Assembly (NCBI GenBank): GCA_040216555.1
Contig: JAVJOW010000020.1
Span: forward strand, 62,001-126,000
Source of the DNA: Arenibacter sp040216555
Lineage (GTDB): Bacteria > Bacteroidota > Bacteroidia > Flavobacteriales > Flavobacteriaceae
Direction: 5' to 3'
DNA: 64,000 bases
This document shows, piece by piece, positions 27,030 through 35,497 of this stretch (position 1 is the first letter of the stretch; each line of letters starts with the position of its first letter). A program made the translations under genes and the position numbers. The notes beneath the pieces are model-generated. The model was not told where the DNA came from, did not search any database, and saw nothing but the letters and a program-made list of their open reading frames with translations.

Positions 27030-27956
27030 TTATATCTTTCTTTTTCTGACCACCTTCATGTTTCCATATTCGGTTTTCGTCCTCTTCTTGTCCAATTGGG
27101 ATATACCAGATTTCAAATAGCTAATAAATCCCTTTCCCTTAAACTTGTAAACCGTTCCACTAGAGGAATGATACAGCTCTATTGTACTATCATTTATAAC
27201 GTACAACTCAAAGTAATCATTGCCCATAAAGTCATAATCCAGTGTTAAAGTTTTAAGCGTTTCATCGTTATAAACGCCAAATACTGAATACTCCCCTCTA
27301 TAATCCCATAAAATATCGTCGAAATGCATCCCACTGGGGTCTACCGAGGAATTAAACATACTTCTGTTTCCGTCAATATAGAACTGTAAATAATTTTCCG
27401 AATCGAAATCGTTCACTAATCCTTCCTTACTAGTGGCTACCTTTTCCCAAACATCATATTCCTGCAATAGATATTCCATATTGTCATAAAATACCATGTC
27501 ATAATCAAAGTTATTTCTTTGATATCCCTCCAAATAATATGAGGTTCGACTATTGGAATCATATAATTCAATGGTATTGTTATCCACCATGAATACCTCC
27601 AAGCTCCAATATCCGTCCACATCATGGTTAATTTGCAGCCTTCCATTGGCGGTATTAAAATACCCAACATCCAATCCAAAGCCATTCCCTGTTTTACCAA
27701 TACCTACAATATTGTTATTGGCAAAAACGGTTTCACCCACAAATGAGACGGTAAATGCACGTTGTAAAAAAGGAACCTCCCCATTGCCTGAAGTAGCATT
27801 GATATCTACATACCAAAGCTCGTGGGATTTTAATAAGGCATGAACATTTAGAACAGGGTCCTCAATATATTCGTCCTCAATAATAACTTCGGTATAACAA
27901 GCTGTTGCCAAAACGGCCAGGGTTAAAGTTGTAAATAGTAGTTTTATAGCTCTCAT
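27030..27956 (-). CDS. Lipoprotein of unknown function with internal repeats
   Basis: The start at 27956 gives a lipoprotein signal (MRAIKLLFTTLTLAVLATAC) and 308 residues; the longer frame upstream would hide it. The mature part contains two similar beta-rich blocks, for example GYWSLEVFMVDNNTIELYDSNS and NDYFELYVINDSTIELYHSSSG, which suggests a duplicated lipocalin-like or beta-sandwich domain. I recall similar flavobacterial proteins carrying misleading enzyme names such as nicotinic acid mononucleotide adenylyltransferase; no such active site is visible. The C-terminal 20 residues are strongly basic. Function unknown. Confidence 0.75.
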   Translation of the reverse strand: MRAIKLLFTTLTLAVLATACYTEVIIEDEYIEDPVLNVHALLKSHELWYVDINATSGNGEVPFLQRAFTVSFVGETVFANNNIVGIGKTGNGFGLDVGYFNTANGRLQINHDVDGYWSLEVFMVDNNTIELYDSNSRTSYYLEGYQRNNFDYDMVFYDNMEYLLQEYDVWEKVATSKEGLVNDFDSENYLQFYIDGNRSMFNSSVDPSGMHFDDILWDYRGEYSVFGVYNDETLKTLTLDYDFMGNDYFELYVINDSTIELYHSSSGTVYKFKGKGFISYLKSGISQLDKKRTKTEYGNMKVVRKRKI

Positions 27957-28285
27957 ATTATATAGATTGATGTTACCTATACCAACAAAACAATCATTAT
28001 GCCAATAATATAAAATATTGATTATCACAATTTTATAAACAAAAACCGTTGAAAAATATTTACAAGAACAAAAACTTGGGTTGCCAATTAGACACCAAAA
28101 CTTATACCTATGGTATTGAATTCTAGTTTTGAATCTCCAAAAAACAGTCCTACATTGCCATAGATTTTATTGAACCATGTGCGCCTCTAAATTAATACCG
28201 GAAAATTGATGGTCCATTGATTTTTTTTAATATAAAGATACCTTGGTTATTGGGTCTTGGGTGTACAACAAGAAATATCAATTAA
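27957..28285. other. Intergenic region between divergent genes with a decayed gene end
   Basis: This 329-base gap between the repeat lipoprotein and gpsA holds a minus-strand remnant of an outer-membrane barrel C-terminus (28088-28186, separate entry). The rest is AT-rich, with no clear promoter pair for gpsA. Confidence 0.6.
28088..28186 (-). pseudogene. C-terminal remnant of an outer-membrane beta-barrel gene
   Basis: The 32 codons before a TAA at 28088 encode TWFNKIYGNVGLFFGDSKLE followed by FNTIGISFGV. The alternation of polar and aromatic residues and the ending in a hydrophobic terminal strand are typical of the last strands of outer-membrane porin-like proteins. An in-frame stop (28187-28189) precedes it and no signal or barrel body is found upstream, so the gene has been mostly deleted. 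Confidence 0.4.
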
Positions 28286-29287
28286 ATGAAAAACAATATA
28301 AAGTTTGCAATGTTGGGTGGTGGTAGCTGGGCAACTGCCATTGTTAAGATGTTGACAGAGAATGCCGATGTGGTTAATTGGTACATGCGCAATACCGATG
28401 CTATTGAACATATTAGAACACAGAAACACAACCCCAATTACCTAAGTTCGGTAGAATTTCATACTGAACAATTAAACCTCACGGACAATATTAATGAGGC
28501 TGTTGCCGATGCCGATGTCCTTATTTTTGCCATTCCCTCCGCTTTTTTAGAAAGCGAATTGAAGCAATTGACCGTAGATATCAAGGATAAGATTATTTTT
28601 TCGGCCATTAAAGGTATTGTGCCGGAATCCAGTTTAATCGTGGGAGAGCATTTTCATGTCAACTATAACGTTCCTTTCGAAAATATTGGGGTCATTACAG
28701 GACCATGTCATGCCGAAGAAGTTGCTTTGGAACGTTTGTCCTATTTAACCATAGCCTGTGCGGATACCGAAAAAGCCAAACTAGTGGCCAAACACCTAAG
28801 TAGCGACTACATAAAAACCAAAATATCCGACGATATTATAGGAACGGAATATGCGGCTATGCTAAAAAATATTTACGCCATTGCTGCCGGTATCGCCCAT
28901 GGATTAGGCTATGGCGACAACTTCCAAAGTGTACTAATGAGCAACTCTATAAGAGAAATGAAGCGGTTTATAAAACGGGTACATAAGATGAAACGTAACA
29001 TTAACGACTCTGCTTATTTAGGGGACCTTTTGGTAACGGGCTACTCCGTTTTTAGCCGTAACCGTATGTTTGGGAATATGATCGGCAAAGGCTACACCGT
29101 AAAAAGTGCCATGATGGAAATGAAAATGGTGGCCGAAGGATATTATGCCACCAATAGTGCCTATCTAATAGTTTCCAAACACAAGAAAAAGTCAAAAACG
29201 CCCATTTTAAATGCCGTTTACGAAGTACTTTATGAAAATAAAAACCCGAAAAAGGTCTTTAAAGAGCTCACCGAAAAGCTGGATTAG
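28286..29287 (+). CDS. gpsA: NAD(P)-dependent glycerol-3-phosphate dehydrogenase
   Basis: GpsA reduces dihydroxyacetone phosphate to sn-glycerol-3-phosphate, the backbone for phospholipids. The 333-residue protein has the N-terminal Rossmann motif FAMLGGGSWATAIVKML, the GPCHAEEVALER motif corresponding to the GPSFA region, and the catalytic lysine in TEYAAMLKNIYAIAAGIAHGLGYGDN. It is in length and motifs a complete enzyme. It converges with glpD, the enzyme for the opposite direction, 51 bases away. Confidence 0.97.
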   Translation: MKNNIKFAMLGGGSWATAIVKMLTENADVVNWYMRNTDAIEHIRTQKHNPNYLSSVEFHTEQLNLTDNINEAVADADVLIFAIPSAFLESELKQLTVDIKDKIIFSAIKGIVPESSLIVGEHFHVNYNVPFENIGVITGPCHAEEVALERLSYLTIACADTEKAKLVAKHLSSDYIKTKISDDIIGTEYAAMLKNIYAIAAGIAHGLGYGDNFQSVLMSNSIREMKRFIKRVHKMKRNINDSAYLGDLLVTGYSVFSRNRMFGNMIGKGYTVKSAMMEMKMVAEGYYATNSAYLIVSKHKKKSKTPILNAVYEVLYENKNPKKVFKELTEKLD

Positions 29288-29338
29288 CCCCACGCTTTAA
29301 CTCCCATATGCCTCCAATAATCAACTTAACCACTTTCC

Positions 29339-31006
29339 TTAAATACGATCTAGGGAAAAATTGGAATGCTCGTCCATTTCTCGTTCCAAGGTTTTCCGGT
29401 AGGAGTTAATGACGTCATCATCCAATTTGTAAATAGTTTTGAACTCGGCCAGGATAGGTTCCATCAATTTTCTAATACTATCTATATCAAAGTATAATCT
29501 ACCAGTTCTACGGATAAAAAAATCCATAGGAGTTTGAACCATTTCATTTTCTATGGTAAACTTTAACTCGGCCTTTGCCATGCCCAATACATGATCATCC
29601 TCCTTCTGTTTGGAATAATACTGCAAAATTGTTTCGGTCTGCTTTCCATAATTGGTTACCAAATACCAGGCGTCATATTGAGAAAATCCCTCAGGGGTTA
29701 GTCTTTCATGGATTTCGGCAATATATTTCTTAACATATTTATACTTTTTAAAATCGTTTCCGCAAAGAGGAATATGCTCCGTATCCGAATCCTTTACACT
29801 AATACCATAATCTTCTTCCATTTTTTTGGCCACCCTGTTCACCACGCGCTCCGCCATTTTACGATAGCCCGTTAGCTTTCCGCCGGCAATACTTATGAGG
29901 CCGGAATCTGAAGTAAAAATTTCATCTTTACGCGATAATTCGGAGGCAGACTTGCCTTCTTCGTGTATAAGTGGGCGCAGTCCTGCCCATGAGGAGATTA
30001 TATCTTCCATTTCCAAATTTATCTTCGGAAACATATTATTTACGGCAGATATTAAATAAATAGCATCGGCCACATCCGTTTTTACATTATCCTTGTTCTC
30101 GTTATAATTTGTGTCCGTAGTGCCAATGTAGGTAATCTTGCCCCTTGGAATCGCAAACATCATGCGACCGTCCGGGATATCAAAATAAACGGATTGCTTT
30201 ATAGGCAATTTCTCATACGGAAAAACCAAATGCACCCCTTTGGTAAGATGCAAGCGCTTTCCTTTTTTAGAATTGTTAATACCACGTAGCTCATCTACCC
30301 AAGGTCCTGCTGCGCTTATAACATATCTGGCCTTTATTGGGAATTCCGTATCCAAGGCCGTGTCCTTTACTTTAACCCCTGCAATCATATCCCCCTCATA
30401 AATAAAGTCTGTCACCTCTGCATAGTTTAGGGGTATGGCTCCATATTGCAGACTGGTTTTTATGGTCTCCATGGTGAGTCGGGCATCATCTGTCCTATAC
30501 TCCGCATAGTACCCCGCTCCTTTTAAGATTTTTTTGGGCAACAAAGGTTCCAATTTCAGGGCTTCCTTCTTCTCCAACATTTTGCGTTTATCATCTCCTG
30601 TCACCTGGGCCAAAATATCATAGACCTTTAACCCAATAGAGGTAAGCCATTTACCATACGACCCATTTTCTATCAATGGCAACAACATTTTCTCAGGCAG
30701 CACTAAATGCGGCGCCAAATTATGGACTATGGCCCTTTCGGAACCCACTTCCTTTACCAACCAGAAATCAAATTGTTTTAGATATCTCAATCCACCGTGA
30801 ATCAGTTTAGTTGATTTACTACTGGTGCCAGATGCAAAGTCATTTTTTTCGACCAAGGCAACCTTTAAACCCCTGGACGCAGCATCCAACGCAATTCCAC
30901 CACCTGTAATACCTCCACCTATTACCACCAGATCAAAGGTCTCCCCCTTTAGTTTGGCAATTGTTTTTTTCCTATCCAAATTAGAAAATCGAATATTTTT
31001 TGTCAT
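29339..31006 (-). CDS. glpD: FAD-dependent glycerol-3-phosphate dehydrogenase
   Basis: GlpD oxidises glycerol-3-phosphate to dihydroxyacetone phosphate and feeds electrons to the quinone pool at the inner membrane. The 555-residue protein has the FAD motif DLVVIGGGITGGGIALDAASRG near residue 25 and the family segments SSKSTKLIHGGLRYL and FAIPRGKITYIGTTDTNY, with the C-terminal helical DAO_C domain. No glpK or glpF is in the window. The upstream neighbour pbpC ends 98 bases before its start. Confidence 0.95.
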   Translation of the reverse strand: MTKNIRFSNLDRKKTIAKLKGETFDLVVIGGGITGGGIALDAASRGLKVALVEKNDFASGTSSKSTKLIHGGLRYLKQFDFWLVKEVGSERAIVHNLAPHLVLPEKMLLPLIENGSYGKWLTSIGLKVYDILAQVTGDDKRKMLEKKEALKLEPLLPKKILKGAGYYAEYRTDDARLTMETIKTSLQYGAIPLNYAEVTDFIYEGDMIAGVKVKDTALDTEFPIKARYVISAAGPWVDELRGINNSKKGKRLHLTKGVHLVFPYEKLPIKQSVYFDIPDGRMMFAIPRGKITYIGTTDTNYNENKDNVKTDVADAIYLISAVNNMFPKINLEMEDIISSWAGLRPLIHEEGKSASELSRKDEIFTSDSGLISIAGGKLTGYRKMAERVVNRVAKKMEEDYGISVKDSDTEHIPLCGNDFKKYKYVKKYIAEIHERLTPEGFSQYDAWYLVTNYGKQTETILQYYSKQKEDDHVLGMAKAELKFTIENEMVQTPMDFFIRRTGRLYFDIDSIRKLMEPILAEFKTIYKLDDDVINSYRKTLEREMDEHSNFSLDRI

Positions 31007-31104
31007 CTTTTTATACGATATCAGTTTATTGCGGCTGTATTTATCTTACTTTGACCAACGTCATTAAAGGTAATTGATTATAGATCCAAATCAAAGGACA
31101 ATTG

Positions 31105-33489
31105 TTACTCTATCGTTATCTTTATAACCACTTCATTGCCCAGGGCATCAACTGCCGTAATTCCATGTTCTCCAGGTACCGGCATCAATCCTATTTCGTG
31201 ATAGTCTGTGGTTTGACCTATAAATTTCTCATCCAAATACCAATAAACCGGTGTTGCCGGTTTAACATGGGCCAACTTAACTACCAATTCATTCTTCTTA
31301 CCTTCAAAATTTCTTGCCAAGGTAATTCTACTTCCGTTCCTTGGATATATAAACTCCATTGCCGCAATATTGGTTTCCCTACAATTTTCTAGAAAGGGAG
31401 GCAAGGTCCTGTAGGAAGGATGTCCCTTTTTATAATAGTATTCCATCAACGGGGGCAATACAAACCAAGATTCGCTGACCGTTTCGGACAAATCTGCACA
31501 GGAGGAATTGACCCTAAACTGCTTCTGAGCATTTAAATGCACCACTTGATGATAAGCACATGCCTTTACGAAATTTTGCTTTTTGGGAATAGAAATTACT
31601 GTTTTGGGACAAATGTCAGTAGCCAGGTAACCACTTTCCGAACATACCGTAATTTCCGTAAACTCATCCTCTGGCTTTTGAAACCAGGTAGACCTGGGCA
31701 GAACATCGAAAACATCGAATAAAATTGGCGCGGCACTGGTAAGTCCGGTTACATTTGGTCTTCCTTCGCCATCGGCATTTCCGGCCCAAACCCCAACTAC
31801 GTAGTCTTTGGTAATACCAATGGCCCAAGCATCCTTGTTCCCAAAACTGGTACCCGTTTTCCAAGCTATGTGTTTGGAGGAATCAAAAAACTCCCATGAT
31901 TCACTGCCTTCGGGCCGGTTGACCTTTTTCATGGCTTCAAAAGTGAGATAGATGCTGGCTGCATCAAAAATAGTCACTTCGGTAGATTTGGTGCCAAAAT
32001 CTACCTTGGTTTCCGATGTTAGGATTGGTTCTACAAATTCCTTGGTATAGTACTCACTGGAGGTGGTGTTAAAATGGTTTACGGTTGATGCCATGGAGGT
32101 ATAGGTCTTGCACAAATCCCACAAGTTGCTCTCTGCTCCACCAAGAATTAATGTTAAACCATAATGATCGGCAGACTTATCCAGGCCCCTTAAATTAAAC
32201 AAATCCAGTTGATCCCTGAATTTTTCAAGTCCGTAGGAACGTAGCAAGCGCACTGCAGGGATATTTAGGGACTTGGCCAAAGCTTTATCCGCCTCCACGG
32301 CGCCACTATAGCTTTCGTTAAAATTCTCAGGGGTATAACCTGCAATTTGGGTGGGAACATCCGGTATTAGCATACCGGGCAACAATTCTCCCGCATTCAT
32401 CATGGCGGTATACAATAAAGGCTTTAGCACACTCCCAGTACTGCGATTTGCCTGCACCATATCCACATCCTTTTCGTGTTCGTTGTCCGTTGGAGTGTTA
32501 CCAACGTATGAAAGTACCTTACGTGTTTTAACATCCATCAACAGAACTGCTGCATTGTAAACCTGATTCTGCTTCAAGTTTTTATAATGCTTATTCACAA
32601 TATTGTTTATACTCGCCTGTAGGTTCCCATCCACATGGGTCAAAATTCTTTTCCCCTTATATTTATTGGCCAAATATTGAACCAAATGGGGTGATGTATC
32701 CGGTAATTGAAAAGGCTTTTTAGGCAATTCTTCCAAAAGCGAAAGCTGGTAAGTAGTACTATCTATATAATTATTATCCAGTAATTTATGAAGTAACCTA
32801 TTTCTTTTGTTCCGCAATTTTGTTTGATTTTTTCCAGGGTAAATCAAACTTGGGGCATTGGGCAATACGGCCAAAGTAGCTGCTTCGGCCCATGATAATT
32901 GACTGGGCTGCATGCCAAAGTAACGCCAAGCCGCGGCCTCCAACCCTACCACATTGCCACCAAATGGGGCATAACTGGCATATAGTTTTAAAATATATTT
33001 CTTGGAATACCCCAACTCTAATCTTGTAGCCAAAACCAGTTCCCTCACTTTTTCCCAATAGGACCGTTTTTTGTGGTTACGGGATAAACGTATCACCTGT
33101 TGGGTAAGGGTACTGCCCCCCCTTACTGTTTTCCCTGCCAAAATATTAGCTAAAAAAGCTTTGCCTATGGAAACGGGATTAAAACCGGGATGCCAATAAA
33201 AATGGGCGTCCTCAAAATTTAAAATACAGGCCTCAAATTTGTAGGGCACGCTGTCCACCACCGGGAATCTCCATTGCCCGTCCTCGGCAATAAGTGCTCC
33301 CAAAAGTTTGCCCGATCTACTCTCAACAACGGTAGCATGGGGGGTATGGAATAGTTGTTTGGGCAAACAGAAATAATAGGCAATCAGCAGTAAAGTAAGG
33401 ATAAGCAACTTCTTAGGGTGCTTTTGAATTAGCCCCTTCAACCGTTGTAAGGTTGTTACTCCCTTGTCTGGATCACTATCCGTTCCCAA
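31105..33489 (-). CDS. pbpC: Penicillin-binding protein 1C
   Basis: PbpC is a bifunctional peptidoglycan synthase of class A. After one N-terminal membrane helix (KKLLILTLLLIAYYFCL), the glycosyltransferase 51 domain has EDAHFYWHPG and GGSTLTQQVIRLSR, and the transpeptidase domain has the SxxK motif in STGSVLKPLLY and KTGTSFGNKDAWAIG. A BiPBP-type C-terminal domain closes it. No ATG fits: I choose TTG at 33489 (794 residues), overlapping the preceding gene by 14 bases. An ATG at 33606 would overlap by 131 bases, and a TTG at 33441 is another option. The alpha-2-macroglobulin gene upstream on the same strand is its typical partner. Confidence 0.92.
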   Translation of the reverse strand: MGTDSDPDKGVTTLQRLKGLIQKHPKKLLILTLLLIAYYFCLPKQLFHTPHATVVESRSGKLLGALIAEDGQWRFPVVDSVPYKFEACILNFEDAHFYWHPGFNPVSIGKAFLANILAGKTVRGGSTLTQQVIRLSRNHKKRSYWEKVRELVLATRLELGYSKKYILKLYASYAPFGGNVVGLEAAAWRYFGMQPSQLSWAEAATLAVLPNAPSLIYPGKNQTKLRNKRNRLLHKLLDNNYIDSTTYQLSLLEELPKKPFQLPDTSPHLVQYLANKYKGKRILTHVDGNLQASINNIVNKHYKNLKQNQVYNAAVLLMDVKTRKVLSYVGNTPTDNEHEKDVDMVQANRSTGSVLKPLLYTAMMNAGELLPGMLIPDVPTQIAGYTPENFNESYSGAVEADKALAKSLNIPAVRLLRSYGLEKFRDQLDLFNLRGLDKSADHYGLTLILGGAESNLWDLCKTYTSMASTVNHFNTTSSEYYTKEFVEPILTSETKVDFGTKSTEVTIFDAASIYLTFEAMKKVNRPEGSESWEFFDSSKHIAWKTGTSFGNKDAWAIGITKDYVVGVWAGNADGEGRPNVTGLTSAAPILFDVFDVLPRSTWFQKPEDEFTEITVCSESGYLATDICPKTVISIPKKQNFVKACAYHQVVHLNAQKQFRVNSSCADLSETVSESWFVLPPLMEYYYKKGHPSYRTLPPFLENCRETNIAAMEFIYPRNGSRITLARNFEGKKNELVVKLAHVKPATPVYWYLDEKFIGQTTDYHEIGLMPVPGEHGITAVDALGNEVVIKITIE

Positions 33490-33787
33490 ATCTATATTCC
33501 CTTTCCACCATACAAATACGGACCTTATACCATTTGTACCATTCTTCCCTGCCTTTTTTTTGGGCAAACAAATGATCCGCCTGCATTTTCCAATCCGCAA
33601 TGGCACCCAGACTATCCCAATAACTTACACTGATCCCTATTTGGTCCCTGGCGCTTTCAAAGCCTAGAAAGCCTGTCTGACTTTTTGCCAATAACTCCAT
33701 CTGATGGGCCATTTCCAAATACCCCTTATCATCTTTTGTTGTAGCAGAAGTAAATATTACCGCGTAATAGGGCTTTTTAAGTTCCAT
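33476..33787 (-). CDS. Antibiotic biosynthesis monooxygenase (ABM)-domain protein
   Basis: The 103-residue protein is one ferredoxin-like ABM domain: YYAVIFTSATTKDDKGYLEMA at the start, GFLGFESARDQIGISVSYWDSLGAIADWK in the middle. Such domains act as cofactor-free monooxygenases or heme-degrading enzymes, or only bind. It starts 2 bases after the stop of the upstream small gene, and its end overlaps the likely pbpC start, so it belongs to one transcript with them. Confidence 0.88.
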   Translation of the reverse strand: MELKKPYYAVIFTSATTKDDKGYLEMAHQMELLAKSQTGFLGFESARDQIGISVSYWDSLGAIADWKMQADHLFAQKKGREEWYKWYKVRICMVEREYRFGNG

Positions 33788-33789
33788 AG

Positions 33790-34146
33790 CTATAAAATGT
33801 ATTCCTTTTCCAAGAAATAGCTCACCAAAGCTTCTTTCATTAAAACGGATTGTTCGCCGGCCTTTAATGGGGGCAGTTCTTCCTTTATGTTATAATGTGG
33901 CCAGCCATCTTCATCAAAAAAATCGAATTCATAATATCCGTAAGGTTCCAATAACCTGCAGATAGCTATATGCATTAGATTTAATTTTTCATCCTTCTTA
34001 AAGGTGTTATGAATTTGCCCCAGTTCCTGTACTCCTACCAGATATATAATGGCATCCAATTCCAGGGGATCGTTGTCCGCAAATTGGGAAGACAGTTTTT
34101 TTACCAAAATCTCCCACCTATCTTTTAATTGTGTGTCTCTAGACAT
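33790..34146 (-). CDS. Conserved small protein of unknown function
   Basis: The 118-residue acidic protein has no signal peptide or membrane segment and looks mostly helical (RWEILVKKLSSQFADNDPLELDAIIYLVGVQELGQ), with an aromatic, acidic segment YGYYEFDFFDEDGWPHYN. I do not recognise a named family. It is the first gene of the minus-strand run leading through the ABM gene to pbpC. The spacing of 2 bases to the ABM gene indicates one operon. Confidence 0.75.
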   Translation of the reverse strand: MSRDTQLKDRWEILVKKLSSQFADNDPLELDAIIYLVGVQELGQIHNTFKKDEKLNLMHIAICRLLEPYGYYEFDFFDEDGWPHYNIKEELPPLKAGEQSVLMKEALVSYFLEKEYIL

Positions 34147-34229
34147 CGTAATTTATCTTAATTTGAATCTATTGTTGGATTCACTAACCCAAACAGAATA
34201 GAATTCTTCAAAGGTACAAATCAAAGTTT

Positions 34230-34237
34230 TATATTTG
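34230..34237 (+). promoter_or_regulatory. Candidate -7 box for cvpA
   Basis: TATATTTG fits TAnnTTTG and lies 15 bases before the ATG at 34253. No -33 TTG is seen at 17-23 bases. Its TTTG includes a TTG that would be a weaker alternative start codon. Confidence 0.4.
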
Positions 34238-34252
34238 TCAAAAGACTTTTGT

Positions 34253-34801
34253 ATGGGTGTATTGGATATTATTATTGGACTACTATTACTATACGGCCTA
34301 TACAAAGGAATTAAAAATGGGCTCTTTGTAGAATTGGCTTCTCTGATTGCCCTTGTAGCAGGTTTGTACGGTGCCATTCACTTCTCCTACATTGTAGGGG
34401 AATATCTTTCCAAAAATATGGAGTGGAACGAAAGATATATGAACACTGCTTCCTTCTTGATTACCTTTTTAATTATTGTCCTTGTTGTAAATATGGCCGG
34501 AAGATTATTGACCAAGATTGCCGATTTTGCCATGTTGGGAATACTAAATAAAATAGCGGGAGGAATATTTGGCGCACTCAAGGTTGCTGTAATCCTCGGG
34601 GCCCTATTGATATTTTTTGACAGGACCAATAATCAACTTGGATTTGTTAAACAAGAATCAATTAACGAATCCAAACTATATATGCCTGTAAAGGAAATAG
34701 GGGCTCTTGTTTTTAGCAAGGTTCTTAAGGATAACGAACCCCTTGAAGTTGAACCACCAAAGGACAAGGATAAAAACACCTTCATTAAGGTAGGTGGTTA
34801 A
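34253..34801 (+). CDS. CvpA-family membrane protein
   Basis: The start is the ATG at 34253 (MGVLDIIIGLLLLYGLYKG, 182 residues). An in-frame TTG 18 bases upstream is part of a likely promoter box. Four membrane helices cover the first 130 residues, followed by a cytoplasmic or periplasmic polar tail rich in Lys and Asp. E. coli CvpA is needed for colicin V production and for envelope tolerance to bile; the biochemical role is unknown. It diverges from the pbpC-containing operon and converges with the lipocalin-like gene. Confidence 0.9.
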   Translation: MGVLDIIIGLLLLYGLYKGIKNGLFVELASLIALVAGLYGAIHFSYIVGEYLSKNMEWNERYMNTASFLITFLIIVLVVNMAGRLLTKIADFAMLGILNKIAGGIFGALKVAVILGALLIFFDRTNNQLGFVKQESINESKLYMPVKEIGALVFSKVLKDNEPLEVEPPKDKDKNTFIKVGG

Positions 34802-34805
34802 TTAT

Positions 34806-34853
34806 ATCATCCTATGGCACCAAAAAAAATAATTTGGACGCCATTAGGATGAT
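34806..34853. terminator. Long hairpin between convergent genes
   Basis: ATCATCCTATGGC pairs with GCCATTAGGATGAT with one bulged base, and an inner CCAAA/TTTGG adds five pairs. It sits between the ends of cvpA and the lipocalin-like gene. A T-run is missing, so it may act as a weak bidirectional terminator or an mRNA-end stabiliser. Confidence 0.5.
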
Positions 34854-34875
34854 TTGAACTTTCACTCAATACCAA

Positions 34876-35406
34876 TTAATCGGTAGCTCCCATTTTAGTA
34901 TAGGTAAAGGTAACGTCTGTTTGTACGGTTTGCCCATTAACATCTGTTATGTTATAGTTGGAAGTAGTGGTAAACGCAGATTTGCCCTCATTCAAAACTA
35001 TTTTCAAATTTTGGGCGGAACAATTCCCAATTAAACCTAGGATGTCACTGGAAAGCTTCCAAGTCCCTTCAATCTTAACTTTATTACTGCAGCTTGACGC
35101 ATTTTGACCTTGGGCGAATTCGTAGGCGCGACCCGGTCCGAAAGTATACTCGGCATCCTTTTCGCAGTCCGTATATTGCACATAAATATCCTTTTTTGGA
35201 TTCTGCACGTCGTCTTTAGTAATATCTACCTCCTTTACCGCAACAATGGCCGTCAACTCCCAAGTTCCGAGCAACCCATTTTCCTCCGCAACAAGTGCCC
35301 CTTCATAATCAGCAGGACATTCAACGGTATTATCTGTACTACAACCCACCAATAAACTATTAAACGCAATTGCCCCAAAGAGCCCAAACCAAATTATTTT
35401 TTTCAT
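34876..35406 (-). CDS. Lipocalin-like lipoprotein
   Basis: The 176-residue protein has a lipoprotein signal (MKKIIWFGLFGAIAFNSLLVGC) and a domain with the GTWELTAIV start and repeated beta strands (EYTFGPGRAYEFAQG, KVKIEGTWKLSSDIL) of bacterial lipocalin-like/DUF5004 proteins. Four cysteines in the mature chain could form disulfides. The ligand is unknown. It lies 91 bases downstream of the alpha-2-macroglobulin gene on the same strand. Confidence 0.8.
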   Translation of the reverse strand: MKKIIWFGLFGAIAFNSLLVGCSTDNTVECPADYEGALVAEENGLLGTWELTAIVAVKEVDITKDDVQNPKKDIYVQYTDCEKDAEYTFGPGRAYEFAQGQNASSCSNKVKIEGTWKLSSDILGLIGNCSAQNLKIVLNEGKSAFTTTSNYNITDVNGQTVQTDVTFTYTKMGATD

Positions 35407-35497
35407 ATGATATCATTTATATTTTTATTCATAAATGCAAAAAATACAAAATGGTTGCGTTAAGAAGCGTTCATTTTTTTAGGGCCGCCAAGAACAA

